From Treponema sp. (GTDB lineage: Bacteria; Spirochaetota; Spirochaetia; Treponematales; Treponemataceae), in assembly GCA_016293495.1 (NCBI GenBank), contig JAEDED010000007.1, positions 1-64,000 of the forward strand: a DNA stretch of 64,000 nt, given 5' to 3'. Shown here piece by piece: positions 44,659 through 52,564 of the stretch. The notes under the pieces were generated by a model. That model made no database searches and was not told the DNA's origin. It saw only the letters and a program-made list of their open reading frames with translations. Each line of letters begins with the position of its first letter. The first letter of the stretch is position 1. The position numbers and the translations under genes were made by a program.

Positions 44659-45647
44659 TTTTTACCTCCGTTCATTTTAACAAGTGCAAAGAAAAAGAAT
44701 GGAACACCAATCAGCGATGTAATAATACCAACAGGAATTTCTGCAGGCGAAATTACAGTGCGCGCAATTGTGTCAGAAACAAGCATGAGAGCTCCGCCAT
44801 AAACCATGCTTTCAAAAATCAAAATCTTATGTTTTGGTCCGTAAATCTTTCGAACGATATGAGGCGCAATCAAACCGACAAACGAAATAATACCGCCTTC
44901 GCAAACTGCACAGGCAGAAGCAAGTGAACCTGCAATTAAAATCCAGTTACGTACAAAGTTATAATTCAATCCGAATGCTTTTGCAGACTGTTCTCCACAA
45001 ACAAGAACATCAAGATGCTTTGAACTTAACATAAGCATTACAAGTGCAATCACTGAAGGAATTACAAACACTGCAAGTTCATTCCATCCCTTTGCGTTAA
45101 AGCTTCCGCAGGTCCAGGCATATAAACTGTGAAGGTCACGTTCGCAAGTCAGGATTATTATCGAAGCCAGTGCAGAAAAGAAAGTTCCGATGGCGGTACC
45201 TGAAAGCAAAAGTGTGACGCTCGAACGTTCACGAAAAATCTTTGATACAAGATAAACGCAAAGGGCACTTAACAAGGCGCCAGCAAAGGCAAACACACTA
45301 ACGCGCGATATTACAAAACCTGCACTCACAGGAATAAGGCCGCTCAATACAGCGCCGAAGGTTGCGCCTGAAGAGATTCCCATAATACCTGAATCTGCAA
45401 GCGGATTTCTGAAAAAGCCCTGGAAGACTGCGCCAGTTCCGCCAAGAAGTGCTCCGCATAAAATTGAAATTAAAATGCGCGGAACACGAAGTCTTGTTAC
45501 GATTGTGCGGTCGATATCAGACAATGTATTTGAAAATATTGAAAGCGGCGAAATGAATTTTGTTCCAACTGTTACTGCAAAAAATGAAAGTAAAACAATA
45601 ATTAAAAGAGGAATTACAACTGTAAACTTTCGTAATTTTTTATTCAC
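44655..45647 (-). CDS. ABC transporter permease, FecCD/BtuC family
   Basis: A 330-residue inner-membrane protein with about ten helices. Family signatures are GALLGGTGAVFQGFFRNPLADSGIMG-like sequence near residue 65 (a run of Gly/Ala motifs) and FVGLIAPHIVRK near 265, which contacts the ATPase. Forms a homodimer channel for cobalamin, haem or ferric-siderophore import. It starts 7 nt after the binding-protein gene and overlaps the ATPase gene by 4 nt. Confidence 0.93.
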   Translation of the reverse strand: MNKKLRKFTVVIPLLIIVLLSFFAVTVGTKFISPLSIFSNTLSDIDRTIVTRLRVPRILISILCGALLGGTGAVFQGFFRNPLADSGIMGISSGATFGAVLSGLIPVSAGFVISRVSVFAFAGALLSALCVYLVSKIFRERSSVTLLLSGTAIGTFFSALASIIILTCERDLHSLYAWTCGSFNAKGWNELAVFVIPSVIALVMLMLSSKHLDVLVCGEQSAKAFGLNYNFVRNWILIAGSLASACAVCEGGIISFVGLIAPHIVRKIYGPKHKILIFESMVYGGALMLVSDTIARTVISPAEIPVGIITSLIGVPFFFFALVKMNGGKK

Positions 45648-45653
45648 TTTTTT

Positions 45654-46541
45654 TTATTTTTTCGAATATGAAATCATCATATCTGCAAATTCTTTTACGG
45701 TGTTTACTAAACGAGGAGAAGGTCTGGTTATTTCACTATTTCCCATATATTCTACACCCCAGAAATCATCCTGTTCATGCAGCAATTTAATATATTCTTT
45801 ATCAAAAACCACATTTGAAAATGCACCGGAAATTTCAGAACTTCCTGTCATAATGACATAATTTGGTTTTGCAGAAATAACAGCTTCGGCACTTACAACT
45901 GGATACGCCTGTTCCACATCGCCAAAAATATTTATCCAGCCGGCAGCTTCAATTATATCATTAATATAGGAATTTTTTCCTGCAGTCATTAAAGGATCAT
46001 CCCAGATCTGCCAGAACATTTTATATTCTTCTCTTTCTGATTTATTTTTTGCTTCTGTAACTTTTGCTTTAATTTCAGAAAGTTCGGCATTCATCTGCTT
46101 TACAACTTCTTCCGCCTTTACTTCGCAGCCGGTAAGTTTTCCAACAGCAAGGATTTCGTCTTCAACCGCTTTAATTGAAGCTGCATCCGAAACGTAAACA
46201 GTTATCCCCAGATTTTCAAGCGGTTTAATAAAGCTGTCATGCATTCCTGCAAAAAGATAAACCATGTCAGGTTTGTAACTGATAATGGCTTCTAGGTTTT
46301 CACTTTCAGAACTAAAACCACCAACTGAAGGAATATCTGCAACTTCTTTCGGATAATCACAAAAAGCTGTACGTGCAACAACTTTATCTCCAGCACCTAT
46401 TGCAAAAAGAATTTCAGTAGCAGAAGGCCCGAGAGAAACAATACGGCTTACCTGTTTTTGCTCAGCCTTTTTATTCCCGCAGGAAGCAAAGATTAAAAAT
46501 GTGATTAAGATTATTAATACAGAAGAAATGCGTCTGTTCAT
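45654..46541 (-). CDS. ABC transporter substrate-binding lipoprotein, BtuF/FecB-like
   Basis: A 295-residue lipoprotein: signal MNRRISSVLIILITFLIFASC, Cys 21 predicted lipidated. The rest is a class III binding protein (RIVSLGPSATEILFAIGAG, then YKPDMVYLFAGMH), joined by a long rigid helix rich in Lys and Glu. Ligand is cobalamin or an iron chelate. It heads the importer operon (binding protein, permease, ATPase). Divergent metF starts 137 nt away. Its promoter ends 7 nt before the ATG. I found no room for a cobalamin riboswitch in the intergenic region. Confidence 0.92.
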   Translation of the reverse strand: MNRRISSVLIILITFLIFASCGNKKAEQKQVSRIVSLGPSATEILFAIGAGDKVVARTAFCDYPKEVADIPSVGGFSSESENLEAIISYKPDMVYLFAGMHDSFIKPLENLGITVYVSDAASIKAVEDEILAVGKLTGCEVKAEEVVKQMNAELSEIKAKVTEAKNKSEREEYKMFWQIWDDPLMTAGKNSYINDIIEAAGWINIFGDVEQAYPVVSAEAVISAKPNYVIMTGSSEISGAFSNVVFDKEYIKLLHEQDDFWGVEYMGNSEITRPSPRLVNTVKEFADMMISYSKK

Positions 46542-46547
46542 AGTTTA

Positions 46548-46577
46548 AGTATAAGTGAAATTGTTTATGAATTGCAA
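46548..46577 (-). promoter_or_regulatory. Promoter of the importer operon, predicted leaderless
   Basis: On the minus strand, TTGCAA (46572-46577), 18-nt spacer, TATACT (46548-46553). The ATG at 46541 is 7 nt past the hexamer and has no Shine-Dalgarno sequence. Confidence 0.65.
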
Positions 46578-46590
46578 GAAACGGAAAAAT

Positions 46591-46677
46591 ATTCTATCAT
46601 TACCTATAGCATTAATAGTTTAATACATGAATTGATTTTATTAATAAGAATTAATTTTAAAAGGTAATAGATAGAAT
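46591..46677. promoter_or_regulatory. Long inverted repeat between the importer operon and metF
   Basis: ATTCTATCATTACCT (46591-46605) is the reverse complement of AGGTAATAGATAGAAT (46662-46677) apart from one extra base. The right arm contains the AAGG ribosome-binding site and ends at the base before the metF ATG. It could be two inverted operator copies for the divergent promoters, or an mRNA stem that hides the metF start. Confidence 0.7.
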
Positions 46678-47553
46678 ATGAAAGTTATCGACATTTTAAA
46701 CTCACCCAAACCAACAATTTCACTTGAGGTTTTCCCTCCAAAAACAGACGCAGTTTACGCATCGGTTGAACAGGCTGTTGAAAAGATTGCTGATTTAAAA
46801 CCTTCATATATGTCTGTAACTTACGGTGCAGGCGGCGGAACCAGTTCCCACACTGTAAACATTGCAAAACACATTCAGTGCGACAAAGGCGTAACTGCTA
46901 TCGCTCACCTTTCATGTATTTCTTCAACTCACGAACTCGTTCACCAGCAGCTTACAAAACTTAAAGAAGCAGGAATCGAAAACATCTTAGCACTTCGCGG
47001 AGACATCCCTGAAGGCTTTACAATGGATCACCTTGATTATCATTACGCATCGGACCTTGCAAAAGAAATTTCTGACTTTGGCGGTTTCTGTATCGGCGGC
47101 GCGTGTTATCCCGAAGGTCATCCTGATTCTGCAAACTCTGTAGAAGACATCGACAACCTCAAAAAGAAAATCGACGCCGGCTGTCAGTATCTTACAACAC
47201 AGATGTTCTTCGACAACAACATTCATTACAAGTTCTTATACAAGGCTCGCGAAAAAGGAATTTTCTGTCCTATCATTCCTGGAATCATGCCTATCACAAA
47301 TGCAAAGCAGGTAGAACATGCAATCAAACTTTCAGGCACAATCATGCCTCCACGTTTCCTTTCTATCGTAGACCGTTTTGGTAACGACAAAGAATCAATG
47401 GCCCAGGCAGGGATCGCATATGCAACAGATCAGATCATTGACCTCATCGCAAACGGAATCAATCACATTCACGTTTACTCAATGAACAAGCCTGAAGTTG
47501 CAGAAAAGATTCTTGAAAACCTTTCTAACATTATTGATAACAAAAACCTTTAA
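46678..47553 (+). CDS. metF: 5,10-methylenetetrahydrofolate reductase
   Basis: Makes 5-methyl-tetrahydrofolate, the methyl donor for methionine synthase, with FAD. The 291 residues and motifs (ISLEVFPPKTD, VTYGAGGGTS, ALRGDIP, TTQMFFDN) are those of MetF. It is the first of three tightly packed genes: metF, a MetH reactivation protein and metH. Its ribosome site lies in one arm of the inverted repeat 46591-46677, so translation may be regulated. Confidence 0.96.
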   Translation: MKVIDILNSPKPTISLEVFPPKTDAVYASVEQAVEKIADLKPSYMSVTYGAGGGTSSHTVNIAKHIQCDKGVTAIAHLSCISSTHELVHQQLTKLKEAGIENILALRGDIPEGFTMDHLDYHYASDLAKEISDFGGFCIGGACYPEGHPDSANSVEDIDNLKKKIDAGCQYLTTQMFFDNNIHYKFLYKAREKGIFCPIIPGIMPITNAKQVEHAIKLSGTIMPPRFLSIVDRFGNDKESMAQAGIAYATDQIIDLIANGINHIHVYSMNKPEVAEKILENLSNIIDNKNL

Positions 47554-47559
47554 TTGCTT

Positions 47560-48255
47560 ATGTCAGAAGAAACTTCAGGCGAAATTAAAAACGCCGCGGT
47601 CTTTCATCATAGAATAAACTCAAACGTCCTTATTCCTGATTACAAAGAAGTATATCGTTACGCAGGAATTTTCGGAAAGGAAGATTTTGTTCCGGACGAA
47701 CAGCTTTCTCGTCTTGCAGAAGAGGCAGAAAAAGAAGTCTGCAACAATATGAACTGCCGCGGTCTTTATATTCGTTTTCCATTGACAGTGACCGAAAGCG
47801 ATCAGATTACTTACGACGGAAAGTTGCTTTACGACATCAAGTTTGGTGACGTAAGTTTTTCGTCACACTTTTTAGGATTGAACTTAAAAGACTGCAATGC
47901 AATTTATCTTTTTGCCGCAACGCTTGGTCCTGCTGTTGATAAAGCAATTCAGAAAGCATCGCGGATTAATGCCGCAAAAGCAGTAATGCTTCAGGCAAGC
48001 GGTGCAATGTATATAGAAAAATATTGTGATGCTTTGATGGAGTTTTTATCAGAAGCAGAAAGTAAAGAAGGAAATGTTCTCTGCCCGAGATTCAGTCCCG
48101 GTTACGGCGACATTCCTTTGGAAATGCAGAAAACTTTTTTTGAACTTTTGCAGTGCCAGAAAAATCTTGCGCTTACATTAAATAATTCACTTATAATGTC
48201 GCCAGAAAAATCTGTCACAGCCTTTATCGGTGTTAAAAAAAATAACGGAGTGTAA
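47560..48255 (+). CDS. Stand-alone MetH reactivation-domain protein
   Basis: About 231 residues. Matches the C-terminal activation domain of cobalamin-dependent methionine synthase, notably RFSPGYGDIPLEMQK and the preceding IYLFAATLGPAVD segment. It would bind SAM and assist reductive remethylation of oxidised cob(II)alamin. The MetH encoded 3 nt downstream lacks this domain, so the enzyme is split between two genes, as known from Thermotoga and other anaerobes. ATG 47560 is preferred to TTG 47554; no clear ribosome site, so translation probably couples to metF. Confidence 0.9.
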   Translation: MSEETSGEIKNAAVFHHRINSNVLIPDYKEVYRYAGIFGKEDFVPDEQLSRLAEEAEKEVCNNMNCRGLYIRFPLTVTESDQITYDGKLLYDIKFGDVSFSSHFLGLNLKDCNAIYLFAATLGPAVDKAIQKASRINAAKAVMLQASGAMYIEKYCDALMEFLSEAESKEGNVLCPRFSPGYGDIPLEMQKTFFELLQCQKNLALTLNNSLIMSPEKSVTAFIGVKKNNGV

Positions 48256-48258
48256 AAC

Positions 48259-50778
48259 ATGAGCACAGAAAATACATACAACATCCGCGACCTTCTCGGA
48301 AAACAAGTTTTATTTTTTGACGGTGGAACTGGTTCTGTTTTACAGGCACGCGGTTTAAAACCTGGTGAACTTCCTGAAAACTGGAATATCGAAAAGCCCG
48401 AAGAAATAGTTCAGCTTAACTACAATTATTTTCTTGCCGGCTCAAATATCGTAAACACAAATACCTTTGGTGCTTTCAGTACAAAGTTTACCGGCAAAGA
48501 CGGTACTTACGACCTTGAAAAAATCATTGCTGCCGCTGTTAACAATGCAAAAGAAGCACGCCGTTTGATTTTAGAAAAAGATGCAGAATGCGGAATTTCT
48601 GTTCCACGTTTTATTGCATTTGATATCGGTTCATGCGGAAAATTATTAAAGCCGCTTGGAGATCTTGAATTTGAAGATGCTGTTTCTCTTTTTAAGACAA
48701 CATTCCTTTACGGTTTAAAATACGGACCTGACTGTATTCTTATTGAAACTATCAATGATGTTTACGAAGCTAAGGCTGCAGTAATTGCGGCAAAAGAAGC
48801 GCGTGAAGAAACCGGAGTTGATGTCCCGCTCATCGTTTCTACTGTATACGATGAAGGTCAGAAATCGCTCACAGGTTCAAGCCCAGAAATCGTGGCTGCC
48901 GTAATGGAAGGTTTAAGAATTGATGCTCTTGGAATGAACTGCAGTCTTGGTCCGGTTCAGATGAAGCCTATCGTTTCTCGTCTTTTACAGGCGACTACTT
49001 TACCGGTGCTTGTAAAACCTAATGCAGGACTTCCGAGAAGTGTAAACGGGCAGACAGTTTATGATGTTGATGACAATGAATTTGCACAGATTGTTGCAGG
49101 CTTTGTAACTGAAGGCGCTGCAATTGTCGGCGGCTGCTGCGGAACAAATCCTTCTTACATAAGTAAGCTTGTGGCAAACGTTAACAAGAACGGTCTTGAA
49201 GTAAAACCTTGTTCAACAAAGAAAAAATCAGTAATCACTTCAGGCACCAAGCTTGTAGAATTCGGCAAAGCACCAATCCTTATCGGTGAAAGAATCAATC
49301 CAACCGGAAAGAAAAAATTAAAGGCCGCTTTAGTTTCAAATGACATTTCATATATCTTAAATGAAGGTATTACTCAGGAAGAAAAAGGCGCAGAAGTTTT
49401 AGACGTTAACGTCGGGCTTCCTGAAATTGATGAATGCAAAATGATGCAGACTGTCATCAAGGAACTTCAGGCTGTAACAGATCTTCCTTTACAGATTGAT
49501 ACTTCTGATCCTGTAACAATGGAAAAAGCCCTCCGCCTTTATAACGGTAAACCATTAATCAATTCAGTTAACGGAAAGCAGGAAGTAATGAAAGAAGTAT
49601 TTCCTCTTGTAAAAAAATACGGCGGTATTGTAGTAGCCCTCGCCTTAGACGAACAGGGAATTCCTGCGACCGCTGAAGGCAGAATTAAAATCGTAGAAAA
49701 GCTTTACAATACGGCAGCTGAATACGGCATCGCTCCAGAAGACATTATCATCGACCCTCTTGCAATGACTGTCAGTGCTGACGATCAGGCAGCAGTTGCA
49801 ACTCTCGCTACAGTAAAATATGTAAAAGAAGTTCGTCACGGACTTACAATCCTTGGCGTATCAAATGTTTCTTTCGGACTTCCGCTGCGCGAGCACATCA
49901 CTTCGATCTTCTTTACAATGGCAATGCAGAACGGATTAAGCGCTGCCATCATGAATCCGAACGCCATCGAAATGATGAAGGCCTGGACTTGTTTTAAAAC
50001 TATCAGCGGTCTTGATGCCCAGTGTCTCGGCTACATCGACTTTGCAGGTAAATATTCAGAACTGACGGCAAGTGCAGTTCCCGCTGCAGGAGTAGCAAGT
50101 GCGACTCCCAGTGCCCCAAAGGCCGGAGAAAATCCAGCCCTAGCAGATCCTTTAATCAAGGCAATCGTAAAAGGCTTAAAAGAAAATTCAAAACGCGAAA
50201 CAGAAAATTATTTTTCCGGCGCAAATGGAAAGCAGCTTTCTGCAATGGAAATAATCAACGACAAGATTATTCCTGCGCTCGACATCATCGGTAAAGACTT
50301 TGAACAGAAGCGCGCGTACCTTCCGCAGCTTTTGATGGCAGCAGATGCGGCTAAAGAAGCATTTGCAGTTATTAAAGATGAATTGAACAAGCGCGGTGTC
50401 GAAGAAGAAAGCAAAGGTACAGTTGTCATTGCAACAGTAAAAGGTGACATTCACGACATCGGTAAAAATATCGTAAAGGTACTTCTTGAAAATTATTCTT
50501 TCAAAGTAATCGACTGCGGAAAAGATGTTCCGCCCGAAACTGTTCTTGAAGCAGTCATTCGTGAACACGCACCGCTTGCCGGTCTTTCTGCATTGATGAC
50601 AACAACAGTCGGTGCAATGGAAGAGACAATCAAGCTGATTCACGAGAAAGCACCATGGTGCAAGGTATTTGTTGGTGGCGCTGTATTGAATCAGGATTAC
50701 GCAGATCAGATTCACGCTGACCAGTACACAAAAGATGCAATGGACAGCGTTAAGTACTGTCAGACAATCTGCGGCTAA
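48259..50778 (+). CDS. metH: Cobalamin-dependent methionine synthase, lacking the reactivation domain
   Basis: Transfers a methyl group from methyl-tetrahydrofolate through cobalamin to homocysteine. 839 residues instead of about 1200. Domains: homocysteine/zinc barrel at about 1-300 (GMNCSLGP and GGCCGTNP supply zinc cysteines), pterin-binding barrel at about 330-600, helical cap at about 630-710 and B12 Rossmann domain at about 715-839 (base-off histidine in GDIHDIGKN). The missing activation domain is encoded by the preceding gene. GGAG precedes the ATG. A B12-type importer is encoded divergently beyond metF. Confidence 0.96.
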   Translation: MSTENTYNIRDLLGKQVLFFDGGTGSVLQARGLKPGELPENWNIEKPEEIVQLNYNYFLAGSNIVNTNTFGAFSTKFTGKDGTYDLEKIIAAAVNNAKEARRLILEKDAECGISVPRFIAFDIGSCGKLLKPLGDLEFEDAVSLFKTTFLYGLKYGPDCILIETINDVYEAKAAVIAAKEAREETGVDVPLIVSTVYDEGQKSLTGSSPEIVAAVMEGLRIDALGMNCSLGPVQMKPIVSRLLQATTLPVLVKPNAGLPRSVNGQTVYDVDDNEFAQIVAGFVTEGAAIVGGCCGTNPSYISKLVANVNKNGLEVKPCSTKKKSVITSGTKLVEFGKAPILIGERINPTGKKKLKAALVSNDISYILNEGITQEEKGAEVLDVNVGLPEIDECKMMQTVIKELQAVTDLPLQIDTSDPVTMEKALRLYNGKPLINSVNGKQEVMKEVFPLVKKYGGIVVALALDEQGIPATAEGRIKIVEKLYNTAAEYGIAPEDIIIDPLAMTVSADDQAAVATLATVKYVKEVRHGLTILGVSNVSFGLPLREHITSIFFTMAMQNGLSAAIMNPNAIEMMKAWTCFKTISGLDAQCLGYIDFAGKYSELTASAVPAAGVASATPSAPKAGENPALADPLIKAIVKGLKENSKRETENYFSGANGKQLSAMEIINDKIIPALDIIGKDFEQKRAYLPQLLMAADAAKEAFAVIKDELNKRGVEEESKGTVVIATVKGDIHDIGKNIVKVLLENYSFKVIDCGKDVPPETVLEAVIREHAPLAGLSALMTTTVGAMEETIKLIHEKAPWCKVFVGGAVLNQDYADQIHADQYTKDAMDSVKYCQTICG

Positions 50779-50782
50779 CAGC

Positions 50783-51940
50783 CTACTTTAATTCTTCTGC
50801 TAAAACATCAAGCTGCTTTTCAACATCTTCGTTTACTGCAATCTTGATTGTAACTTTGTTTGATGCAAATGTTATGTCTTTCATTCCTTCAAACTGAGCT
50901 GTCATTGATTTTGCAGCAGCCGGTGCCCATGCACCGTTTTCGATTAATGCAACAGTTCTCTTCTGGTAGTTACGTTCCTTTAAGTGTGAAATAAATTCTC
51001 TCATTGTAGGGAACACTTCACCATTGTAAGTTGTGCTTGCAAGAACAAGCTTTGAATGACGGAATGCATCTTCAACACATTCATATGTATCTTCACGGGC
51101 AAGGTCTGCAATTGCAACTTTAGGACAGCCTTTTGATTTTAAAAGTTCTGCAAGTTTTTCTGCTGCCTTTTTTGTATTTCCGTAAACTGATGTATATGCA
51201 ATGAACACGCCTTCTGATTCTACATCGTAGTTAGACCAGATGTTGTAGTAATTCAAATATTTTTCAAGTTCAGAATCAAGAACTGGTCCGTGCAAAGGAC
51301 AGATAGTTTTGATTTCGATTGCAGATACTTTCTTAAGAACAGCCTGTGCGTTTGCTCCCAATTTTCCTATGATACCAAAATAATAACGGCGAGCTTCACA
51401 TGCCCAGCCTTCAGGATCTTCAACATCATTTGCACCGAACTTTCCGAATGCGTCTGCACTGAATAAAACTTTTTCAGTTGATTCGTAAGTCATCATTACT
51501 TCAGGCCAGTGAACATTTGGCGCTGCAATAAAATTCAATTTATGCGAACCTAATTCGATAACACTTCCTTCTGCAACAACAACCTGACGGTCAGCAAAGT
51601 CAGTTCCGAACATGCTCTTCATCATCACAAATGCCATTTTAGAAGCAGCGATTTTTGCTTCAGGAAATTTCTGCATAAAAGCTGCAACGTTTGCAGAATG
51701 ATCCATTTCCATATGCTGAACAACAAGGTAATCAGGTTTCTTTCCAGCAAGAACTTCTTCAATATTCTTGAGCCATTCTTCACCAAAGTTCTGGTCAACT
51801 GAATCCATTACCGCAATCTTATCATCAAGAATTACATAAGAGTTGTAAGCCATTCCAAGCGGAACTTCAAACTGCCCTTCAAACAGATCTATCTGATGAT
51901 CGTTTACGCCAACATATTTAATTGAATCTGATACTTTCAT
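50783..51940 (-). CDS. Flavodiiron protein (FprA family)
   Basis: A 385-residue A-type flavoprotein that reduces O2 to water, or NO to N2O. The beta-lactamase-like diiron domain carries HMEMDH (80s), the NVHWPE histidine, the SADAFG aspartate and the CPLHGPV histidine; the C-terminal flavodoxin domain (from about 250) has YTSVYGNTKKAA for FMN. It lies directly behind a Fur/PerR-like regulator gene, consistent with oxidative defence in an anaerobe. AGGAG precedes the ATG and abuts a terminator-like hairpin, so expression may be attenuated. Its stop is 4 nt from that of convergent metH. Confidence 0.94.
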   Translation of the reverse strand: MKVSDSIKYVGVNDHQIDLFEGQFEVPLGMAYNSYVILDDKIAVMDSVDQNFGEEWLKNIEEVLAGKKPDYLVVQHMEMDHSANVAAFMQKFPEAKIAASKMAFVMMKSMFGTDFADRQVVVAEGSVIELGSHKLNFIAAPNVHWPEVMMTYESTEKVLFSADAFGKFGANDVEDPEGWACEARRYYFGIIGKLGANAQAVLKKVSAIEIKTICPLHGPVLDSELEKYLNYYNIWSNYDVESEGVFIAYTSVYGNTKKAAEKLAELLKSKGCPKVAIADLAREDTYECVEDAFRHSKLVLASTTYNGEVFPTMREFISHLKERNYQKRTVALIENGAWAPAAAKSMTAQFEGMKDITFASNKVTIKIAVNEDVEKQLDVLAEELK

Positions 51941-51951
51941 ATTTTTCTCCT

Positions 51952-51986
51952 AAAAAAATCAGTCCACAATTTTCACCGTGAACTGA
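51952..51986 (-). terminator. Terminator-like hairpin abutting the flavodiiron gene's ribosome site
   Basis: On the minus strand, TCAGT-T-CAC pairs with GTG-G-ACTGA over a 10-nt loop and is followed by seven T. The next bases are AGGAG and the ATG at 51940. It may end the regulator's transcript with partial read-through, or act as an attenuator in the leader. Confidence 0.75.
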
Positions 51987-52025
51987 AAAATTAAAATTAA
52001 TTTTGCAGTTTATTTAACCGCAGTT

Positions 52026-52412
52026 TTATTTATTACACTCAGGACACAAGCCTGTAAAAATCAGATTGTGTGCGCTGACTTTGAATCCGTCTTTAGCCAT
52101 CTGAGCAGAAACTTTTTTTGTTTCTACACTTATGTTTCCAGGAACGTCAAACATTTTTCCGCAGTTCTGGCAGCAAAAATGATAATGTTCATGAAGTCTT
52201 GAATCATAATGATCTGATCCGTTCGGAACACTGATCTTCAAAATCTCACCGGTTTCTGAAAGCAATCCCAAATTTCTGTAAACAGTTCCGCGGCTGATGT
52301 GAACATCAACAAGTCTTGCCTGTTCATAAATTTCGTCGGCTGTCGGATGAGTATAATTGTCTTTCATTATTTCCATAATGATTTTTCGCTGGTTAGAATT
52401 TCTAGTCTGCAT
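52026..52412 (-). CDS. Fur-family regulator, PerR-like
   Basis: About 128 residues from ATG 52412; an extended reading upstream would translate the promoter. Winged helix at about residues 5-75 (THPTADEIYEQARLVDVHISRGTVYRNLGLL), then a metal-binding dimer domain with HEHYHFCCQNC and CPEC, giving the two CxxC pairs of a structural zinc site. The His-rich segment fits a peroxide- or iron-sensing site. Promoter TTTACA-16 nt-TATAAT ends 7 nt before the ATG, so the mRNA is probably leaderless. A Fur-type box abuts the -35, suggesting autoregulation. Flavodiiron gene downstream, pflB upstream. Confidence 0.9.
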   Translation of the reverse strand: MQTRNSNQRKIIMEIMKDNYTHPTADEIYEQARLVDVHISRGTVYRNLGLLSETGEILKISVPNGSDHYDSRLHEHYHFCCQNCGKMFDVPGNISVETKKVSAQMAKDGFKVSAHNLIFTGLCPECNK

Positions 52413-52418
52413 TGTTCC

Positions 52419-52461
52419 ATTATACCTGATATTGGAAAATTGTAAATAGTAATAAGTCCTA
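52419..52461 (-). promoter_or_regulatory. Promoter of the Fur-like gene with abutting Fur-type box
   Basis: TTTACA (52441-52446), 16-nt spacer, TATAAT (52419-52424) on the minus strand. Directly upstream is TAGGACT-T-ATTACTA (52447-52461), a 7-1-7 palindrome with two imperfect positions. It is nearly identical in sequence and placement to the site at the pflB promoter. Confidence 0.8.
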
Positions 52462-52481
52462 TTAAGATATTCCTTAAATAG

Positions 52482-52512
52482 AAAGGCTCTCTTCAATAAC
52501 AAAGAGAGCCTT
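52482..52512 (-). terminator. Hairpin downstream of pflB
   Basis: AAGGCTCTCTT (52483-52493) pairs perfectly with AAGAGAGCCTT (52502-52512). The trailing T-tract on the minus strand is short (CTTTCTATTT). Probably ends the pflB transcript. A second stem, CCTGTACTG/CAGTACAGG (52519-52527 with 52539-52547), lies between it and the stop codon. Confidence 0.7.
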
Positions 52513-52564
52513 GAAAGTCCTGTACTGCGAGTGAGATACAGTACAGGTTTATCTCATACACGCA

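Noticed and set aside
46542..46677. Cobalamin riboswitch ahead of the B12-type importer
   Set aside because: The gap is only 136 nt and the importer's promoter lies 7 nt before its ATG, leaving no room for a leader RNA. No B12-box-like sequence was seen.
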